Assembly: GCF_023913755.1 (NCBI RefSeq)
Contig: NZ_JAMXBJ010000043.1
Coordinates: 115,727-179,726 of the forward strand
Direction: 5' to 3'
Length of the DNA stretch: 64,000 nt
Source: Pseudarthrobacter cellobiosi
Lineage (GTDB): Bacteria > Actinomycetota > Actinomycetes > Actinomycetales > Micrococcaceae
The number at the start of each line of letters is the position of its first letter. The first letter of the stretch is position 1. Shown one piece after another: positions 18,990-28,579 of this stretch. Under the pieces are notes generated by a model. The model was not told the origin of the DNA, did no database searches, and saw only the letters and a list, made by a program, of their open reading frames with translations. The translations under genes were made by a program, and so were the position numbers.

Positions 18990-20108
18990 GTGAATGACCA
19001 GCTAGAGCGTCTGAACAGACTTCCCCTCCGGACCAACCTCCGCGGACTGACTCCGTACGGTGCCCCGCAGCTGGATGTACCTATCCTGCTGAACGTCAAC
19101 GAAAACACCCATGGCGTCCCGGCGGACGTACGGGCAGCGATCAGCGTGGCCGTGACGGAAGCCGCGGCAGGCCTCAACCGCTACCCGGACCGTGAGTTCA
19201 CCGAACTCCGGGAAGCGCTGGCCGAATATCTCGGCCACGGTCTTGATGCCACCAACATCTGGGCGGCCAACGGGTCCAACGAGGTCCTCCAGCAGATCCT
19301 CCAGGCTTTCGGCGGACCCGGGCGGACGGCCCTGGGATTCCCGCCGACGTACTCCATGTATCCGCTCCTGGCCAGCGGCACGGACACCGGGTACATCGTC
19401 GGGCAGCGGGCCGGTGATTACGGGCTCAGTGCCGAGTCGGCTGCGTTGCAGGTCAAAGAGCTTCAGCCCAACATCGTTTTCCTCTGCTCGCCGAACAATC
19501 CCACCGGCACGGGCCTGGGCCTGGACGTTGTGGAGGCCGTGTACGAGGCCGGCGAGGCCAGTCAGACCATCGTGATCGTTGACGAGGCGTACCACGAGTT
19601 CGCCCACGATGGAACGCCCAGCGCCCTTACGTTGCTCCCCGGCCGGGAGCGCCTCATTGTGTCCCGCACCATGAGCAAGGCGTTCGCCCTCGCGGGCGCC
19701 CGCCTGGGCTACATGGCCGCCGCTCCTGAAGTCGCGGACGCACTCCGCCTGGTCCGGCTGCCGTACCACCTTTCGGCCATCACCCAGGCAACAGCCCTCG
19801 CCGCCCTGCAGCACCGCACTGCGCTGATGGCCGACGTCGAGGACATCAAGGAGCAGCGCGACCGCATAGTGTCGGAGCTGACCCGCATGGGCCTCAAGCC
19901 TGCCGCCTCCGATTCGAACTATGTCTTCTTCGGCGGCCTCGACAGCCCGCATGACGTCTGGCAGCAGTTGCTGGACGACGGCGTGCTGATCCGCGACGTC
20001 GGCATCCCCGGCCACCTGCGTGTCACGGCGGGAACTGAGACGGAGACCACAGCGTTCCTGACGTCGCTGGAACGCATCCTGGCCCGTCAGGCCAAGCTGC
20101 CCGCCTAA
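18990..20108 (+). CDS. hisC: Histidinol-phosphate aminotransferase
   Basis: PLP enzyme converting imidazole acetol-phosphate to L-histidinol phosphate. It is 372 aa, fold type I. The Schiff-base lysine is K230 in SRTMSKAFALAGARLGY; other class II motifs are NVNENTHG, NEVLQQI, SPNNPTGTG and VDEAYHEF. It starts at GTG. It heads the hisC-hisB-hisH-priA run. hisD and hisF, often adjacent in other Actinobacteria, are not in this window. Confidence 0.95.
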   Translation: MNDQLERLNRLPLRTNLRGLTPYGAPQLDVPILLNVNENTHGVPADVRAAISVAVTEAAAGLNRYPDREFTELREALAEYLGHGLDATNIWAANGSNEVLQQILQAFGGPGRTALGFPPTYSMYPLLASGTDTGYIVGQRAGDYGLSAESAALQVKELQPNIVFLCSPNNPTGTGLGLDVVEAVYEAGEASQTIVIVDEAYHEFAHDGTPSALTLLPGRERLIVSRTMSKAFALAGARLGYMAAAPEVADALRLVRLPYHLSAITQATALAALQHRTALMADVEDIKEQRDRIVSELTRMGLKPAASDSNYVFFGGLDSPHDVWQQLLDDGVLIRDVGIPGHLRVTAGTETETTAFLTSLERILARQAKLPA

Positions 20109-20183
20109 ACTGGAAGTATCGGCGCCGCCGCGCGCCGGCACATCTCCTTCGCTTACGCACCACTGACTTCGCTTAAAGGACAT

Positions 20184-20816
20184 ATGACCATGAGTTCCAC
20201 CGGATCGAACGCTGCCGAGCCCCGGACCGCACGCATGGAGCGTGCCACCAGTGAATCGTCAGTGCTCGTGGAGATTAACCTCGACGGCACGGGCGTATCG
20301 GACATCGACACGTCTGTCCCGTTCTACGACCACATGCTGACGGCGCTCTGCAAGCACTCGCTCATTGACATGACGGTCAAGGCCACCGGTGACACCCACA
20401 TTGACGTCCACCACACGGTGGAGGACGTCGCCATCACGTTCGGTGAAGTGCTGCGTACCGCGCTGGGCAACAAGGCGGGGATCCGCAGGTTCGGCGAGGC
20501 CACCGTGCCCCTCGACGAAGCCCTGGCGCACGCCGTCGTCGACGTCTCCGGCCGCCCCTACCTGGTGCACGGCGGCGAGCCTGCCGGGCAGGAGTACCAC
20601 CTCATCGGCGGCCACTTCACCGGGTCACTGACCCGCCACGTTTTTGAGGCCATCACGCTTCACGCAGGCATCTGCTTGCACATGAACGTCATCGCGGGCC
20701 GCGACCCGCACCACATTGTGGAAGCACAGTTCAAAGCCTTCGCCCGCGCCCTGCGTGCTGCAGTCGAACCCGATCCCCGCGTGGAGGGAATCCCCTCCAC
20801 CAAGGGTGCCTTGTGA
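20184..20816 (+). CDS. hisB: Imidazoleglycerol-phosphate dehydratase
   Basis: Mn-dependent dehydratase of histidine synthesis, monofunctional (no histidinol phosphatase domain), 210 aa. Metal-binding repeats are visible: [14 protein letters not shown] with [11 protein letters not shown], and later [15 protein letters not shown] with [23 protein letters not shown] sits three bases before ATG 20184 and nine before ATG 20190, so 20190 may be the true start. Its stop overlaps the hisH start. Confidence 0.95.
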   Translation: MTMSSTGSNAAEPRTARMERATSESSVLVEINLDGTGVSDIDTSVPFYDHMLTALCKHSLIDMTVKATGDTHIDVHHTVEDVAITFGEVLRTALGNKAGIRRFGEATVPLDEALAHAVVDVSGRPYLVHGGEPAGQEYHLIGGHFTGSLTRHVFEAITLHAGICLHMNVIAGRDPHHIVEAQFKAFARALRAAVEPDPRVEGIPSTKGAL

Positions 20817-21544
20817 GCGGCCAAATCCTCCGGGGCGGCGCCGTCATCGATCCGGCCGCCGGTATGAAGCCCGTATCGCCCGAAGGCAAGCCTACGGTCA
20901 CCGTTCTGGACTATGGTTCCGGAAACGTCCGGTCCGCCGTGCGGGCTCTTGAACGGGCGGGGGCCCAGGTCGTCCTCAGCTCCAAGCCCGAGGACGTGCT
21001 TAATGCTGACGGCCTGGTAGTACCCGGCGTCGGCGCGTTCGAGACTGTTATGCGCGAGCTCAAGGCCGTGGACGGCATCCGGCTGATCGGCAGACGCGTG
21101 GCCGGGGGCAGGCCGGTGCTGGCAATCTGCGTCGGCCTGCAAGTCCTGTTCGAGGCCGGGGTTGAGCACGGAACAGAAGCCGAAGGCATGGGGGAGTGGC
21201 CGGGCAAGGTGGAACTCCTTCCCGCCGAGGTGGTGCCGCACATGGGCTGGAACACCGTGGACGTTCCGGCAGGGTCCAAGCTCTTTGCCGGCGTCGCGGA
21301 CCAGCGCTTCTACTTCGTTCACTCCTATGGTGTCCAGGAGTGGAACTTCGACGTGATCCAGCCGCGGATGACTGCGCCGCTGGTGACCTGGTCAGAGCAC
21401 GGCGCCCGCTTTATCGCCGCAGTGGAAAACGGACCGCTCTGCGCTACCCAGTTCCACCCCGAAAAATCCGGCGACGCCGGTGCACGGTTGCTGCGCAACT
21501 GGGTAGACGGCCTTCGCAAGCCAGCTGCCACGGACGCCGCCTAG
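20813..21544 (+). CDS. hisH: Imidazole glycerol phosphate synthase, glutamine amidotransferase subunit
   Basis: Class I glutaminase that feeds ammonia to HisF. It is 243 aa with nucleophile C106 ([12 protein letters not shown]) and the His-Glu pair in [11 protein letters not shown]. The first ~30 residues precede the conserved [10 protein letters not shown] and are an extension relative to E. coli HisH. GTG overlaps the hisB stop (GTGA), indicating coupling. Its partner HisF must be encoded elsewhere. Confidence 0.94.
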   Translation: MSGQILRGGAVIDPAAGMKPVSPEGKPTVTVLDYGSGNVRSAVRALERAGAQVVLSSKPEDVLNADGLVVPGVGAFETVMRELKAVDGIRLIGRRVAGGRPVLAICVGLQVLFEAGVEHGTEAEGMGEWPGKVELLPAEVVPHMGWNTVDVPAGSKLFAGVADQRFYFVHSYGVQEWNFDVIQPRMTAPLVTWSEHGARFIAAVENGPLCATQFHPEKSGDAGARLLRNWVDGLRKPAATDAA

Positions 21545-21703
21545 ATGTGGTCGATTGTCCTGATGGGCCTGGCCGGCGTCCTGGTGGGCGGCGCCCTGTC
21601 CTTCAGGCAGCAGCACAAACCGCTGTGGACCCAGGTGGGCTTCTACGTCCTGGCCGGTATGGCGCTGCTGGCCGCCTACCTGCTGACGCTTCCTGGAACC
21701 TAG
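21545..21703 (+). CDS. Small membrane protein between hisH and priA
   Basis: A 52-aa ORF starting immediately after the hisH stop (TAG-ATG). Two hydrophobic segments (IVLMGLAGVLVGGALSF and GFYVLAGMALLAAYLLTL) are separated by a short polar loop, RQQHKPLWTQV. Placement and codon use match the operon, and comparable short ORFs are seen here in related genomes. No function is known. It may be a helical-hairpin protein translated by termination-reinitiation. Confidence 0.7.
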   Translation: MWSIVLMGLAGVLVGGALSFRQQHKPLWTQVGFYVLAGMALLAAYLLTLPGT

Positions 21704-21760
21704 CCCACGCATTGACCAGTTCTGCTTCCACGAGCAACCCAACACCCAAGAGGATTTGAG

Positions 21761-22507
21761 ATGACCACCGCAACCGATCTGCCGGTTCTTGAACTGCTGC
21801 CCGCCGTCGACGTCGTAAACGGACAGGCCGTGCGGCTGGTCCAAGGGGAGGCCGGCAGCGAGACCAGCTACGGCACTCCGCTGGAGGCAGCCCTCAACTG
21901 GCAGGAGCAGGGCGCCGAATGGGTGCACCTGGTGGACCTCGACGCCGCGTTCGGCCGGGGCTCGAACGCCGAGCTGCTCCGTGAAGTGGTGGGCCGGTTG
22001 GACATCAAGGTGGAGCTCTCCGGCGGACTCCGGGATGATGAATCCCTCGAGGCGGCGCTGGCCCTCGGCGTGGCCCGCGTTAACCTCGGCACGGCGGCGC
22101 TGGAAAACCCCGAGTGGACCCGCAGTGCCATCGAACGCTTCGGCGACAGGATCGCCGTCGGCCTCGACGTCCGGGGAACCACTCTGGCAGGCCGCGGCTG
22201 GACCAAGGAAGGCGGCGACCTCTGGGAGGTCCTGGGCCGGCTCGAAGAAGCCGGGTGCTCCCGGTACGTTGTCACGGACGTCACGAAAGACGGCACGCTG
22301 CGGGGCCCCAACGTTGAACTCCTGCGCCAGATGGTGGAGAAGACCGGCAAGCCGGTGGTCGCCTCCGGCGGCATCTCCAGCCTGGACGACTTGAAAGTGC
22401 TGCGCTCCCTGGTGCCGCTGGGCGTGGAGGGCGCGATCGTGGGCAAGGCGCTGTACGCCGGTGCCTTCACGCTCCCCGAAGCCCTCGACGTCGCCGGACG
22501 CCGCTAG
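21761..22507 (+). CDS. priA: Bifunctional HisA/TrpF isomerase PriA
   Basis: Beta/alpha-barrel isomerase. In Actinobacteria one enzyme acts on both ProFAR (histidine) and phosphoribosyl anthranilate (tryptophan). It is 248 aa. The catalytic aspartates are in [15 protein letters not shown] and [12 protein letters not shown]; phosphate loops are [10 protein letters not shown] and [10 protein letters not shown]. Dual function is assumed from lineage, as the window shows no trpF. A clear AGGATTTGAG precedes the ATG. Confidence 0.93.
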   Translation: MTTATDLPVLELLPAVDVVNGQAVRLVQGEAGSETSYGTPLEAALNWQEQGAEWVHLVDLDAAFGRGSNAELLREVVGRLDIKVELSGGLRDDESLEAALALGVARVNLGTAALENPEWTRSAIERFGDRIAVGLDVRGTTLAGRGWTKEGGDLWEVLGRLEEAGCSRYVVTDVTKDGTLRGPNVELLRQMVEKTGKPVVASGGISSLDDLKVLRSLVPLGVEGAIVGKALYAGAFTLPEALDVAGRR

Positions 22508-22516
22508 GCAGTTTCC

Positions 22517-23413
22517 GTGGACAGCACGCACAACGCCGACCCGGCAACGGAATCGCCGCCGCCGCGCCATCTGCCCGGACACATTGCCGCGGCATTGGCG
22601 GGCGCGGGTGGCCGTACTGACTCGGCCGGCCAGCCATGGAAAGGCCGGAGCCTCGCCGGGGACGACGGCAGGATCCACAACTTTGAGGACGACGACGGAA
22701 CGGCCGACGCCGGCTACCTCGCCGCCGTCGCGGCCCTGGTTGACGGCAACGGCGACGAAGCGGCTGTGGTGGCTTCGCTGGCCACCGCCCGCGTGTTTAT
22801 CCCGATCATCGCGCAGCTTGGCGAGGAAGCGGCCGGCGTCGACGGCCTGACGGCGGACAAGCAGGCGGACATGGCGATGGTCACCCTGAAGGCCGCCGAC
22901 GGCCGGACGGCCATGCCGGCCTTCACCTCGGCGGTTGCTTTGGCTGCCTGGCATCCCGAAGCCCGGCCGGTGGCGGTTTACGCCGCCAGGGCCGCCCTCT
23001 CAGCCGTGGCTGAGGGGGCCGAGTTGCTGGTGCTCGATCCGGGCTCGGAGGTCACGTTCGTGGTCCGGCGGCCCGCCGTCTGGGCGCTGGCCCAACAACG
23101 GGAGTGGATCCCTTCCTACACAGATGCGGCGTTGGCAGCTGAGATGGCTGAGGTAACGGCCGCCTTCCCGGCTGTACGCCAGCTTGCCCTCCTCCCGGGT
23201 TCCGGCGTCGCCGTCCTCTCCGGTACGGGTGCCAGGCTCACCGGGGGCGGTGCCGGGCCGGAACTTCAGGTGCTGCTCCACCTTGAGGAGGGGTTGGACG
23301 CTCCGGCAGTCCAGGACCTGGTGTCCGGGCTCCAACAGGCATGGTCCCGGAATGTATTGTTTGGAGAGCGTGTTGACTCGATCGAAATCAAGTTGCGGCG
23401 CGCAGCACAATAG
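22517..23413 (+). CDS. SseB N-terminal domain protein
   Basis: 298 aa with the SseB N-terminal fold: PAFTSAVALAAWHPEARPVAV preceded by VFIPIIAQLGEEA, a pattern common in a family of uncertain function. The GTG start is 9 bases after priA, so it is part of the his transcript. Homologues sit next to hisA/priA in many Micrococcales, though no histidine role has been shown. There is no signal peptide or membrane segment. Confidence 0.8.
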   Translation: MDSTHNADPATESPPPRHLPGHIAAALAGAGGRTDSAGQPWKGRSLAGDDGRIHNFEDDDGTADAGYLAAVAALVDGNGDEAAVVASLATARVFIPIIAQLGEEAAGVDGLTADKQADMAMVTLKAADGRTAMPAFTSAVALAAWHPEARPVAVYAARAALSAVAEGAELLVLDPGSEVTFVVRRPAVWALAQQREWIPSYTDAALAAEMAEVTAAFPAVRQLALLPGSGVAVLSGTGARLTGGGAGPELQVLLHLEEGLDAPAVQDLVSGLQQAWSRNVLFGERVDSIEIKLRRAAQ

Positions 23414-23468
23414 CTGACGGTTGGCGCGGAGATCCCGGGCTGCCGCGGGCAGACCCAAAGGATTTTCC

Positions 23469-24770
23469 GTGAACTTCGCTCTTTACCGGGAGCTGCTGGC
23501 CGACCAGCCCATCCGGCGGCTGCTGCTGGTCGGCATGGTCGCCCGCATCCCCCACTCGGCGGCAGGCATGCTGCTGACCCTGCACATCGTGCTGACCCTG
23601 GACCAGGGCTACGCAGCGGCCGGTGCCGCAGCGGCTGTTATGACCATCGGCATTGCCGTTGGCGCACCATGGCGCGGCCGACGCGTGGACACTGTTGGCC
23701 TGCGCCGGGCGCTGATTCCGTCAGTGGTATCAGAGGCCCTCATCTGGTCCATAGTGCCGCACGTGTCCTACCAGTGGCTGCTTCCGCTGGTGTTTGTCGG
23801 CGGCCTGCTGACGCTGCCGATCTTCAGCGTGATCCGCCAGTCCCTAGGCGTACTCGCGGACGGCGACCAGCGGCGGACCGCTTTTGCACTGGACTCGATC
23901 GCCACAGAGATGGTGTTTATGATCGGGCCCGCCGCCGGAGCCGTTGTGGCCACCGGCGGCTTCACCGTTCTGGGACTCACGGTGGTGGGTGTTTCCACGT
24001 CACTGGCCGGATTGTTCCTCATCTGGTTTAACCCGCCCACTCGAAGTGCCTCGCAGACTGAGGAAAGCGAGGCAGACCAGCGCCACGCCGCGGAAGTGGC
24101 TGTGGTTTCCGCCGCGCCGGCCCACCTCCAGGAAGCAGCGGCAGACCTCGTCCCGGCCGGGGCAGAACGCGCCGGGAGTGGGCCGGCGGGGCTGCGCGGC
24201 AAGGTGGCCCACAACTTCGCCTGGCTCACGGCCACTGTCGCGGCCGTCTTCGCCGTGGCGGCTGGAACCGGCATGGTGCTCAGCGGCACCGACGTTGGCA
24301 TTGTTGCTGCCCTGGAAACCGGCGGGCACCAGAGCGAAATCGGCATTGTGTTCCTCTTTTGGTGCGCCGCATCGGTAGTCGGCGGACTTGTCTACGGGGC
24401 CATGCACCGTCCAGTTTCTCCGATCCTCCTGCTGCTGGGGATGGCGGCCCTGACTATCCCGATGGGCTTCGCCCAAGGCACCTGGACGCTGGCCGTCGTC
24501 TCGATCCTTCCGGGCCTGTTGTGCGCCCCCGTCCTGTCGGCCGCCTCCGAACACGTGGCAGACCTGGTGGCGGAGGACCGCCGCGGCGAGGCAATGGGCT
24601 GGTACGGCTCTGCGCTGACTGCCGGCGTGGCGCTCGGGGCGCCCCTTGCCGGGATTTTCATCGACGGGATGGGGCCCTCCGGCGGATTTATCTCCGTGGG
24701 CGTGGCCGGCGTTCTGTTCTGCGTTGTGGGACTGCTGCTCCAGGCGCACCGCCGCCGCGCCGCTGCCTGA
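23469..24770 (+). CDS. MFS transporter
   Basis: 433-aa polytopic membrane protein with 11-12 predicted helices and a polar central loop around residues 195-255. GTG 23469 has AAAGGA six bases ahead and gives a sensible cytoplasmic N-terminus (NFALYRELLADQPIRRLL). The substrate is unknown; drug or metabolite efflux is the default guess for this branch. It ends in a convergent terminator shared with the DUF1844 gene. Confidence 0.85.
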   Translation: MNFALYRELLADQPIRRLLLVGMVARIPHSAAGMLLTLHIVLTLDQGYAAAGAAAAVMTIGIAVGAPWRGRRVDTVGLRRALIPSVVSEALIWSIVPHVSYQWLLPLVFVGGLLTLPIFSVIRQSLGVLADGDQRRTAFALDSIATEMVFMIGPAAGAVVATGGFTVLGLTVVGVSTSLAGLFLIWFNPPTRSASQTEESEADQRHAAEVAVVSAAPAHLQEAAADLVPAGAERAGSGPAGLRGKVAHNFAWLTATVAAVFAVAAGTGMVLSGTDVGIVAALETGGHQSEIGIVFLFWCAASVVGGLVYGAMHRPVSPILLLLGMAALTIPMGFAQGTWTLAVVSILPGLLCAPVLSAASEHVADLVAEDRRGEAMGWYGSALTAGVALGAPLAGIFIDGMGPSGGFISVGVAGVLFCVVGLLLQAHRRRAAA

Positions 24771-24820
24771 ACGACGACGGCGGCGGAGGGTCCGTGTGGA
24801 CCGTCCGCCGCCGTCGTCGT
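24771..24820. terminator. Large bidirectional terminator
   Basis: A 17-bp GC-rich outer stem (starting ACGACGACGG) plus a 4-bp inner GTCC/GGAC stem around a GTGT loop, between convergent MFS and DUF1844 genes. Confidence 0.75.
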
Positions 24821-24845
24821 ACTTTGTGAAGTTTGCTCGTTGGGG

Positions 24846-25232
24846 CTAGTTGACGGCGCCGGTGTACTTCTCGCCCGGGCCCTTGCCCGGGGCATCCGGG
24901 ATGACGGATTCCTCGCGGAACGCGAGCTGCAGGGAACGCAGGCCATCGCGCAACGGGCCGGCGTGCTGGGATCCGATTTCGGGGGCCGCTGAGGTCACCA
25001 GTCCGGCAAGGGCGGTGATGAGCTTGCGGGCCTCGTCCAGGTCCTTGAGTTCCTCGGCATTGTCCTCGGCGGCGAGGCCCAGCTTGACCGCGGCTGCGCT
25101 CATCAAGTGCACTGCGGCCGTGGTGATGACCTCGATGGCCGGCACCTCCGATATATCGCGGATTTGCTGGGACACGTCAGCCTTGGCGGCCGGGGCCTCG
25201 AAAACGTGTGAATTACTGTCTGGGGTGCTCAT
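24846..25232 (-). CDS. DUF1844 protein
   Basis: 128 aa. The core VPAIEVITTAAVHLMSAAAVKLGL and the following DEARKLITALAGL identify DUF1844, a small family usually found near infC in Actinobacteria. No catalytic residue stands out; two amphipathic helices dominate. Divergent from infC, it probably shares the 345-base intergenic region. Function unknown. Confidence 0.88.
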   Translation of the reverse strand: MSTPDSNSHVFEAPAAKADVSQQIRDISEVPAIEVITTAAVHLMSAAAVKLGLAAEDNAEELKDLDEARKLITALAGLVTSAAPEIGSQHAGPLRDGLRSLQLAFREESVIPDAPGKGPGEKYTGAVN

Positions 25233-25577
25233 ACTGGTAAGCTTGTCACAGACCGACTGGATGTCGTTATTTTGCTGTGGAAGGTCCCATCAACGCTTAG
25301 CTGCGTTAGGCGGGATTTGTTCTGTAGAATGACATGCAGTTTGCAAGCGGAGTACCCTCCCACCCGCGTCAGCCGTTTTCCCGGCGGAAGTAATTCCTGA
25401 GGAAGCAAGGTTGCCGGGTATCGGTCGGACAGTTCTTTCAGGCGTTGAGCCTGGGGAAGTGCGCACTGCCTCTAGTGAGGTCGGTGCATCCGATCATCGA
25501 GGCCTTCGATTGCTCCGGCAATTGGGGGCCTTCTCTATTTGCCGGTGGAATACCACATCAATCACAGGAGCTTTAAC
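25233..25577 (+). promoter_or_regulatory. infC promoter and 5' leader
   Basis: A gene-free 345-base stretch. A candidate -10 (TAGAAT, 25325-25330) would give a leader of about 240 bases. A 7-bp stem (25516-25522 with 25540-25546) lies just ahead of the AGGAG at 25566-25570. Long leaders before infC-rpmI-rplT are often sites of L20 or IF3 feedback in other bacteria; no specific known element was recognised. Confidence 0.45.
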
Positions 25578-26672
25578 ATTAGCGAGCCAAGAATCAATGA
25601 GCGTATCCGCGTCCCCGAGGTGCGGTTGGTCGGTCCTGCAGGTGAACAGGTAGGAATCGTCCGTATTGACGATGCCCTGCGTTTGGCTGCCGAGTCCGAT
25701 CTTGATCTCGTTGAAGTTGCACCGCAGGCCAAGCCTCCGGTGTGCAAGCTGATGGACTTCGGCAAGTACAAGTACGAGGCCGCCGTCAAGGCACGTGAAG
25801 CACGGAAGAACCAGACCAACACTGTTCTGAAGGAAATCCGCTTCCGCCTCAAGATTGACACCCACGACTACGAGACCAAGCGCGGCCATGCACTGCGCTT
25901 CCTCGGTGCCGGTGACAAGGTCAAGGCCATGATCCAGTTCCGCGGCCGTGAGCAGCAGCGTCCGGAAATGGGCATCCGCCTGCTCCAGCGCTTCGCTGAC
26001 GATGTCGCCGAAGTGGGCGTTGTTGAGTCCAGCCCGCGTATCGATGGCCGCAACATGGTCATGGTTGTGGGCCCGCTGAAGAACAAGGCCGAAGCCAAGG
26101 CTGAGGCACGCCGCGCATCGCAGCGTGCAGAGGCCAAGGCGCAGAACGAAGCGAAAGCTACGGGCGGCGGCCGCATCGACGTCTCCGGCGACGACCAGGC
26201 ACCGCTGACGCAGTCGCTGGCTGACCTTCTTCCGGAAGGTTTCGCCATCACCACGGAGCCGGAAACCGAAGCTCCGGCACAGCCTGAAACGCCTGTTGAA
26301 GCCGCTCCGGAAGCCGAAGCACCTGTCAAGGAAGCTCCGGCGAAGGAGGCTCCCGTCCAGGAAGCCGCCGCGAAGGAGGCTCCCGTCCAGGAAGCCGCCG
26401 CGAAGGCAGCCCCCGTAAAGGAAGCCGCCGTCCAGGAGGCGCCCAAGCAGGCTGCCCCGAGGGCTGCTGCTCCCAAGCGTGAGGCTCCCAAGGCAGCCCC
26501 GGCGCCGGTCAAGGCTCCTGTCGCTGCCAAGCCCGCCGGAGCTGCGGCTCCGGCAGCCCCGAGGCCGCCGGTGCCGATGCCTAAGCCGATCGCCCGGCCG
26601 GCAGCGCCGAAGCCTGCTGCAAGGCCTGCCCCCAAGGCAGCTCCGAAGCCGGCTGGCAAGAAGACTACCTAG
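25578..26672 (+). CDS. infC: Translation initiation factor IF-3 with ATT start and long Ala/Pro/Glu tail
   Basis: Binds the 30S subunit and polices start-codon choice. AGGAG (25566-25570) is seven bases before ATT 25578, which yields the conserved start [19 protein letters not shown] near-cognate AUU start is the known basis of IF3 self-regulation. The N domain (to ~75) has [27 protein letters not shown]. The C domain (to ~175) has [17 protein letters not shown] and [11 protein letters not shown]. About 185 further residues are low-complexity Ala/Pro/Lys/Glu with 30-bp tandem DNA repeats, giving 364 aa against about 180 in E. coli. A TTG at 25539 is the in-frame alternative. Confidence 0.93.
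   Translation: MSEPRINERIRVPEVRLVGPAGEQVGIVRIDDALRLAAESDLDLVEVAPQAKPPVCKLMDFGKYKYEAAVKAREARKNQTNTVLKEIRFRLKIDTHDYETKRGHALRFLGAGDKVKAMIQFRGREQQRPEMGIRLLQRFADDVAEVGVVESSPRIDGRNMVMVVGPLKNKAEAKAEARRASQRAEAKAQNEAKATGGGRIDVSGDDQAPLTQSLADLLPEGFAITTEPETEAPAQPETPVEAAPEAEAPVKEAPAKEAPVQEAAAKEAPVQEAAAKAAPVKEAAVQEAPKQAAPRAAAPKREAPKAAPAPVKAPVAAKPAGAAAPAAPRPPVPMPKPIARPAAPKPAARPAPKAAPKPAGKKTT
26341..26400 (+). repeat. Perfect 2 x 30-bp tandem repeat in infC
   Basis: Two identical 30-bp units (26341-26370, 26371-26400) followed by a degenerate third. They encode repeats of the type [10 protein letters not shown] within the IF-3 tail. It is a likely slippage site with copy-number variation between strains. 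Confidence 0.9.
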
Positions 26673-26788
26673 TTCAAAGCTGCGGGAGGTTATCCTCCTG
26701 CAGTACGCAACCAGCATGCCGCCTGCAGGGGTGGCTGCTCGAAAGAACTGCAGACAATGTCTGTGGACACGTAAGGAGATCGGTTCCC

Positions 26789-26983
26789 ATGCCGAAGATG
26801 AAGACCCACAGTGGTGCTAAGAAGCGCTTCAAGCTGACCGGCAGCGGCAAGCTGCGCCGCCAGCAGGCCAACCGCCGCCACTACCTTGAGCACAAGTCCT
26901 CCAGGCTGACTCGTCGCCTCGCCGGCGACAAGATTGTCTTCAAGGGTGACGCTAAGGTCATCCGGAAGATGCTCGGCATCTAA
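26789..26983 (+). CDS. rpmI: 50S ribosomal protein L35
   Basis: 64-aa basic ribosomal protein, normal length. The start [20 protein letters not shown] is diagnostic. AAGGAG lies ten bases ahead of the ATG. It is the second gene of infC-rpmI-rplT. Confidence 0.97.
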   Translation: MPKMKTHSGAKKRFKLTGSGKLRRQQANRRHYLEHKSSRLTRRLAGDKIVFKGDAKVIRKMLGI

Positions 26984-27102
26984 GTTCCAAGTTCTCTGAC
27001 TGATGCCACCTGGCAGCAGTCAACTACCAAAAAGGCTTCTCAGGCCAGCCGGTTGTTCCGGCAGTAGATGCTTGGGATCAGAATTTTCGAAGGAGTACGC
27101 AC

Positions 27103-27558
27103 GTGGCACGTGTGAAGAGGGCGGTCAACGCCCACAAGAAGCGCCGGGTTATCCTTGAACGCGCAAAGGGCTACCGTGGACAGCGTTCACGCCTGTACCG
27201 CAAGGCCAAAGAGCAGCTGCTGCACTCGTTTGTGTACAGCTACGGCGACCGCAAGAAGAAGAAGGGCGACTTCCGCCGCCTGTGGATCCAGCGCATCAAT
27301 GCTGCATCCCGCGCCAACGGCCTGACTTACAACCGTCTGATCCAGGGCCTGAAGGCCGCTGAGGTTGAGGTTGACCGCCGTATGCTTGCTGAGCTGGCCG
27401 TTTCGGATGCGAACGCATTCGCCGCGCTGGTGAAGATCGCCAAGGATTCCCTGCCTGCTGACACGTCCGCTCCGGCCGTCGAGGCTGCAGCCCCCAAGGC
27501 TGCCAAGGCACCCAAGGCCAAGGCTGCAAAGCCTGCCGCTGACGTAGCTGCCAAGTAG
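27103..27558 (+). CDS. rplT: 50S ribosomal protein L20
   Basis: Assembly-initiating 23S-binding protein. The first ~118 residues are standard L20 ([46 protein letters not shown]). About 30 extra C-terminal residues form an Ala/Lys/Pro tail ([18 protein letters not shown]), making 151 aa. The tail style matches that of IF-3 upstream. GTG start with GAAGGAG ahead. Confidence 0.97.
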   Translation: MARVKRAVNAHKKRRVILERAKGYRGQRSRLYRKAKEQLLHSFVYSYGDRKKKKGDFRRLWIQRINAASRANGLTYNRLIQGLKAAEVEVDRRMLAELAVSDANAFAALVKIAKDSLPADTSAPAVEAAAPKAAKAPKAKAAKPAADVAAK

Positions 27559-27607
27559 CACCCACGCCAGTTCGAGGACTGGTGGCTGAAGCCACTAAGG
27601 TTCTTAT

Positions 27608-28501
27608 ATGAACGAAACCGGGCGCCCGCAAGACTTTCCACTCTCCAACCCCCGAGCTGATCGGGTGAGGAAGGTGGCACAGCTTGCCGGGCGCCCGGCC
27701 CGTTTAAAGCGCAGCGAGTTTCTGGCGGAGGGTCCCCAGGCTGTCCGTGAGGCCCTGACCCTGCACCAGAAAAGGATTGCAGCGGGGGAGCCCGGCGTCG
27801 TCTATGAGGTGTACGCGAGCGAGGCCTGCCTCGACCGGCACCCGGACCTGGAGGCTCTCGCGGAGGGCATTGACGCATACCTTACTACCGACGAAGTGCT
27901 GGCCGCGATGGCGGACACGGTAACCCCGCAGGGCATTCTCGCGGTCTGCGGTTTCCTGGACGTGAGCCTTAAGCAGGTCCTCGACGCAGGCCCGCGGCTG
28001 ATTGCAGTGCTGTGTCAGGTCCGGGACCCCGGCAACGCCGGCACCGTGCTCCGGGCAGCTGACGCGGCAGGGGCGGACGCCGTCATCCTGACCTCGTCCA
28101 GCGTTGACATCTATAACCCCAAGGCGGTCCGTTCCACCGCCGGTTCCCTGTTCCATCTGCCCGTCGTCCTGGGCGCCGATATTGGGGACGTGGCAGCCGC
28201 CTGCCGCGCGCGGGGGATTGGCATACTGGCCGCCGACGGCGACGGTGACGTCAACCTGGATACGCTCCAGGACGAAAACGCCGCCCGCCGGATCGCAGGC
28301 CCTGGCGTCGAATCGCTGTTCGCCTTGGAGGGGCCCACAGCGTGGCTATTCGGAAACGAAGCGCAGGGGCTCGCCGAAGATGAACTGGCCTTGGCCGATC
28401 ACCGGGTGGCCGTGCCCGTTTACGGCGCAGCGGAAAGCTTGAACCTCGGCACAGCGGCAACAGTGTGCCTCTACGCGAGTGCCAGGTCCCAGAAAGCGTG
28501 A
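27608..28501 (+). CDS. TrmH/SpoU-family RNA 2'-O-methyltransferase
   Basis: SPOUT methyltransferase of 297 aa. An N-terminal substrate-binding domain (residues ~15-105, VRKVAQLAGRPARLKRSEFLAEG) precedes the knotted catalytic domain with its three motifs: DPGNAGTVLRAADAAGAD, WLFGNEAQGL and AESLNLGTAATVCLY. It is the positional counterpart of tsnR (Rv1644), downstream of rplT. The target is probably 23S rRNA or tRNA. Two small hairpins (27567-27582 and 27582-27595) lie between it and rplT. Confidence 0.9.
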   Translation: MNETGRPQDFPLSNPRADRVRKVAQLAGRPARLKRSEFLAEGPQAVREALTLHQKRIAAGEPGVVYEVYASEACLDRHPDLEALAEGIDAYLTTDEVLAAMADTVTPQGILAVCGFLDVSLKQVLDAGPRLIAVLCQVRDPGNAGTVLRAADAAGADAVILTSSSVDIYNPKAVRSTAGSLFHLPVVLGADIGDVAAACRARGIGILAADGDGDVNLDTLQDENAARRIAGPGVESLFALEGPTAWLFGNEAQGLAEDELALADHRVAVPVYGAAESLNLGTAATVCLYASARSQKA

Positions 28502-28523
28502 CTGAATACGTGACCTAAAGGCA

Positions 28524-28548
28524 GGGCCCCGGACGTTCTCCGGGGCCC
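28524..28548 (+). terminator. Intrinsic terminator after the RNA methyltransferase
   Basis: A 10-bp GC stem (arm GGGCCCCGGA and its complement) with a 5-nt loop and a short T run. It lies between convergent genes. Confidence 0.7.
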
Positions 28549-28579
28549 TTGCTGTATGAATCAGATGAGGTGTGGGTAA

